Source: Desmodus rotundus
Taxonomy: Eukaryota > Chordata > Mammalia > Chiroptera > Phyllostomidae
Reading direction: 5' to 3'
NCBI RefSeq assembly: GCF_022682495.2
Contig: NC_071389.1
Coordinates: forward strand, 176,948,056-177,012,055
DNA: 64,000 nucleotides
Position numbers and translations under genes: made by a program. Position 1 is the first letter of the stretch. Every line of letters begins with the position of its first letter. The notes under the pieces were generated by a model. That model did no database searches. It was not told where the DNA came from and saw only the letters and a list, made by a program, of their open reading frames with translations. Positions 60,135 through 64,000 of this stretch are shown one piece after another.

Positions 60135-60147
60135 ACTACGCCTCCCA
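60135..60147 (+). promoter_or_regulatory. ZNF143 motif 3
   Basis: ACTACGCCTCCCA on the + strand is a full match to ACTAYRNNNCCCR. Confidence 0.75.
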
Positions 60148-60321
60148 CAGTTCGCTCCCTGGGGGTTCCAACGGCTTGGGCACTAGAAGGTGGGAGTTTG
60201 GGGCCCCGCGGTGGCAACCGTGAGGTGGGGGCCCTGGGAACAGGCCTTCCTCCAGGACACCGCGGATACTCCGAAAAGGTGCAGCTGCTTCGGGGAAACA
60301 AATTGGCGGTTCCTCCCGATA

Positions 60322-60895
60322 TTAAACATAGAGTTACCATATGGCCAGTATTTCCGCGAGAATATGTCCACATGGAAACTTTCACAAGACGGTTCTGTCC
60401 TAGAAGCTTTATTCATTATAGAAAGTAGAAACAACCCAAATGTCCATCAGTGGGTGGATATCACGTGAATAAGCCAATTGAGGTATATTATTTGGGTTAT
60501 TAGACCATAAAAAGGAACGAAAATACTGATACTTGCTACAGTGTGGATAAGCCTGGAAAAAATGCTAAATGAAAGAAGCCAGACAGGAAAGGCACATATT
60601 GTATGTTCCACTTACAAAGAAATGTCCAGAAGAGGTAAGTTTAAAGAAACAAAAAGTTGATGAGTGGTTGGCAGGGCAAGGGTTGGGGAACAACAGGGAG
60701 GGGAGCTGGGACCGGGGAGTGATTGTTAGTGGGTGTCCCTCGTTTCTTTTTGAGGTGAGGAAATGTTCTCACATTGATTTGGTGTTGGCTGCACAGCTTT
60801 GTGAATACGCTAAAACCCACTTAATTGTACATTTTGAATGAATAAATTTAATGGTATGTGAATTGTGTCTCAATAAAGCTGTTAAAAAATAGTAA
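60322..60895 (+). mobile_element. L1 (ME-type) 3' end, sense
   Basis: Phrases ACAACCCAAATGTCCATCAG, AAATGAAAGAAGCCAGACAG, TTAATTGTACATTTTGAATG and the terminus TGTGTCTCAATAAAGCTGTT with poly(A). 5'-truncated. It abuts the CpG island upstream of CREBL2. Confidence 0.85.
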
Positions 60896-60903
60896 CTGAG
60901 TGT

Positions 60904-61108
60904 AGCCCCGGCTGGTGCGGCTCTGTGGATGGAGCGCTGGCCTGCCAGCCGAAGAGTGGCCAGTTCAATTCCCAGGCAGGGCAGGTGCCTGGGCTGTGGG
61001 CCGGGGTCTCCAGTGGGTGAGGGGGACATACACCCGTGATGTCTGTCTCCTTCTCCTGGTCTCCTTCCCCTCTCTCTAAAAATAAATCAGTAGAAATCTT
61101 AAAAAACA
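60904..61108 (+). mobile_element. VES-type bat SINE, GC-rich copy
   Basis: Head GCCCCGGCTGGTGCGGCTCT, body with CAGTTCAATTCCCAGGCAGG, CT-rich part and A-rich tail. Its duplication is not clear. Confidence 0.88.
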
Positions 61109-61542
61109 CAACGTAGTGTCTTTGTGTCGTCTTCGTTTAATCAAGTTAGTTAGTGGGCTTGTTGTTTCAGCCTGTCAGGCCATTGAGAACTTGACAAAGG
61201 TTGTAGGCTGTTTAATGTTATTCTGGGGGGGGCCTGTGACACCTTTCAGACACCTCCAAAATTCAGGTGAGGTAGAGTTCCCAGATTCCGCAATAAATGC
61301 ACAGGGCACATGCAATATTTAGGACACACTTTTATTTTTTAAAAGTATTCATTTTTCAACAAAATGAAAATTAACTGGGTGTCTTCTATTTTCATCTGGC
61401 AACTCCATACTGAGGAAGAGTATATAGGCAAGTTGAATCGTTTCTGTCTGATCTATAGAACCCTTCAGAGCACAGGTGGCAAATACAAGGTATCCGAATC
61501 CTCCCCCCCCACCTTGTTTCTGCCCGGCACTTGCCGAGCTCT

Positions 61543-61655
61543 CTCTTAACTGTTAAGGAGTAGTTACATTTATACAGCCCTAAAATAACTTCGGCCCTTT
61601 GAAGGCAACTGTGAGGCTAATGTGGCCCCTGGTGAAAATGAGTTTGACACCCATG
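61543..61655. mobile_element. Half of the hAT MITE
   Basis: Begins in the central palindrome (CTCTTAACTGTTAAGGAG) and runs to the intact right end GAGTTTGACACCCATG. The left arm is gone. The ORF1-only L1 copy 3 follows immediately. Confidence 0.88.
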
Positions 61656-61656
61656 G

Positions 61657-63334
61657 TAAACAGGGAGAGACTGAAGTGTCTGGCATCAAGGTGAGCAGAG
61701 GCCATTGTCCCTGTACTGAGCCTTCCCCCACAGAGCCAGTAGGCTGGTGCTGTATCTGAGACTCCATCAATCTGGCTAACACTGTGACCCACTGTAGAGA
61801 TCCCCAGAAGCTCTACCCCACTCAACTTACAAGCCCACCCAAGTTGCTTTTCCATAAGAATTCCTGATCTTGTCTCCTAAATCCTATCAAACAAGCAACA
61901 GCTGGCTTCAGTGAGCTCTAGCAGCAGCAAGATTAGAGTCATAGCTTGGCTTCACCTGGGAATCTCCAAGCCCAGCACAAGTAGCAGTCATCTCAGATTG
62001 CTTTACAGCTCAGGCAGGGTGCTCCAGGCAAAACACAGGTTGGAGCTAACCTTGGTCTGCACCACCCAGGAAACCCCTGGGCAAGTGCACCCAGTGAACA
62101 GCTACAGCCCACATCAGAGCACCACCACCCCACCCCTTCACAGCTGATCCTCCATGGAGGGTGGAGATTGGTGGTCAGTGGTAACAGCCAGTCCTTGCAG
62201 CTGACTGACCTGGGTAAATCCCTCCCATCGATCTGCCAACAGCAGCCAAGTCTCAACTACAAAAGGAATGTGTACTCAGCCCACACAAAGGGCGCACCTC
62301 GAGTACCCAGCTTGGGTGATAGGGAAGGCTGTGTCACTGGACCCTACAGGACACCTACTACATTAGATCACACTATCAAGACATGGAGTCAAAGCAGCTC
62401 CACCTAATACATAGAAACAAACATAGGGAGGCTGCCAAAATGAGGAGCCAAAGAACATGGCCCAAATGTAAGAACAGAGCAAAACTCCAGAGAAAGAGCT
62501 AAAGCTGCTAAAAGAAATGGAAATAAGCAGTCTATCAGATGCAGAGCTCAAAACGCTGGTTATAAGGATGCTCAATGAGCTTAATGAGGACCTCAGCAGC
62601 GTAAAAAGAGACCCAGTCAGAAACAAAGGATACACTAATTGAAATAAAGAACACTTTATAGGGGAAACAACAGTAGAATGGATGAAGAAGAGAATCAAAT
62701 CAATGACTTAGAACATAAGGAACCAAAAACAACCAATCAGAAAAACAAGAAGAAAAAAGAATAAAAAACAATGAGGATAGTATAAACAGTTGCTGGGACA
62801 ACTTTAAGAGGTCCAACATTCACCTTATAGGGGTGCCAGGAGGAGAAGAGAAAGAGCAAGAAGTTGGAAATCTATCTGGAAAAATATCAGAAGAAAACTT
62901 CTCTAATTTGGTGAAGAAAATAGACATGCAAGTCCAGGAAGCACAGAGAGTCCCAATTATGATAAATGCAAAGAGGCCCACTCCAAGATACATTATTATT
63001 AAAAAGCCAAAGGTTAAAGATAAAGAGAGGCTCTTAAAAGCAATGGAAAAGAAGTTAGTTACCAGAAGGTTGCCAGATGGGAGGGGGAAGGAGAATGGGT
63101 GAAGAGGTGAGGGGGTTAAGAAGTACAAATAGGTAGTTACAGAATAGCTATGGGGATGCAAAGTACAGTATAGGAAATGGAGTAGCCAAAGAACTTATAC
63201 ACATGACCTGTAGACATGAACAATGGTGGGGGGATTGCCTGAGGGAGTAGAGGTGCTGGATGGAGGGGGGCTAAGGGAGAAAAATCAGGACAACTATAAT
63301 AGCATAATCAATAAAATATAATTAAAAAATAAAA
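61657..63334 (+). mobile_element. ORF1-only L1 (HAL1-like), copy 3
   Basis: 5'-truncated within the 5' UTR (equivalent to about 6490 in copy 1). ORF1 pieces include 62833-63102 (QVQEAQRVPIMINAKRPTPR; VKDKERLLKAMEKKLVT). ORF2 is absent. In addition, the end of ORF1 and the start of the 3' UTR present in copies 1 and 2 are deleted: GTTACCAGAAG runs directly into GTTGCCAGATGGGAG near 63057-63075. Ends in ATAATCAATAAAATATAATT and an A-rich tail. Confidence 0.88.
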
Positions 63335-63339
63335 TGCAG

Positions 63340-64000
63340 CTTAGGCAAGTCACAAGGTTAGTAATGGGTGGCATGCTGGGGTTGTGGCTGTGGCTGTTGG
63401 GCCCAGCCAGGGGTACACCCTTAACCCCTAAACTGCATACCTGCCTATCTGAGAGTTGACTAGCCACTTCCTCTCTGAGGATCAAGGGAGCAAAAGTCTC
63501 TGCTAATGCATGCTCACTTCTGCTTCCTCACCTAATAACCCTTTTGTTCAACACCTGCGGGAGTCCCCTTCCACCTCCTCCTAGCCTCCTCATCCTCTGC
63601 CCTCAATTTGCCTCCTCAGGTACACCCTTGCTGCTGCTAAGCCCTGTCCTTCATGGTGGAACTGTTTTTCTCCAGGGTTAGTTCTCTGCCACTCTTCCTG
63701 CATCCCAACTGACAAAAGTGCACCTGGCCCTTCTGTAAGGGTGCTTACCCACCCTGCCCTGCCATGGATGGCATGCTTGGCTGTGTGTGAGCAGTTCACT
63801 GACCCAAGTCACAGCCACTCTGGAAGGAGAACTAGGGCTGTTTGAACATGTAGTGGAAATGTCAAATCTTGCAGGGGAAGTATGTACACCAGCCGCAGGA
63901 GAGTGGTCTTCTTAGGGAGAGAGGGGACTGGAATAGGGAGGGTTTTGGGTGGTTTGGCTGTGTGTTTAACTTTTAAAGAGATGGAGCAAATATGTTAAGT
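63340..64000. other. Intergenic DNA at the right edge
   Basis: GC somewhat above average, with no exon or repeat that I recognise. Confidence 0.4.

Larger units (their letters stand above)
59541..60240 (-). promoter_or_regulatory. CREBL2: CREBL2 CpG-island promoter
   Basis: GC- and CpG-dense block covering the first coding exon (59615-59629) and about 600 bases upstream of the gene. No TATA box is evident. Three ZNF143-type motifs fall within 152 bases at 59996-60147, probably close to the start site. A CpG island with motifs in both orientations allows bidirectional initiation, but no gene is seen on the other side. Confidence 0.85.

Overview
The window is mammalian genomic DNA, almost certainly from a bat. 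The evidence is about nine copies of a tRNA-headed VES-type SINE with the head CCCTGGCTGGTGTGGCTCAG, several DNA transposons with recognisable target-site duplications (mariner, hAT MITE), and a bat-like L1 3' end. No bacterial or phage signal is present. Species cannot be read from the sequence; a microbat is my best inference.

Two protein-coding genes are supported. GPR19 (orphan class-A GPCR) is on the + strand, with its whole coding sequence in one exon at 26464-27717. CREBL2 (small bZIP protein) is on the - strand in four coding exons: 59615-59629, 47884-48081, 45734-45878 and 41624-41628. The genes are convergent. From memory, human 12p13.1 has the same pair in the same tail-to-tail arrangement between DUSP16 and CDKN1B.

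Layout: 0-3 kb is upstream DNA with old transposons. A CpG-rich block at 3.2-4.0 kb, with NRF1-, E2F- and CCAAT-type motifs, is the likely GPR19 promoter. A full ORF1-only L1 lies at 6.0-8.6 kb. From 8.6 to 26.4 kb is presumed GPR19 intron and untranslated-exon territory. The interval from 30.3 to 38.2 kb between the two 3' ends is a pile of nested transposons (L1, mariner, Tigger, LTR-like, SINE). From 38.6 to 41.6 kb is a transposon-poor stretch read as the CREBL2 3' UTR. From 41.6 to 59.6 kb is the CREBL2 body, and 59.5-60.2 kb is its CpG-island promoter with three ZNF143-type motifs. Beyond that are repeats up to a third ORF1-only L1 at 61.7-63.3 kb.

The most interesting structural signals are: three copies of an L1-derived family that keep ORF1 and the 3' UTR but have no ORF2; the CREBL2 termination codon carried by a last exon with only two coding bases before it; and the long-inverted-repeat hAT MITE family, one copy of which is cut at its central palindrome. 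I found no convincing new multigene system.
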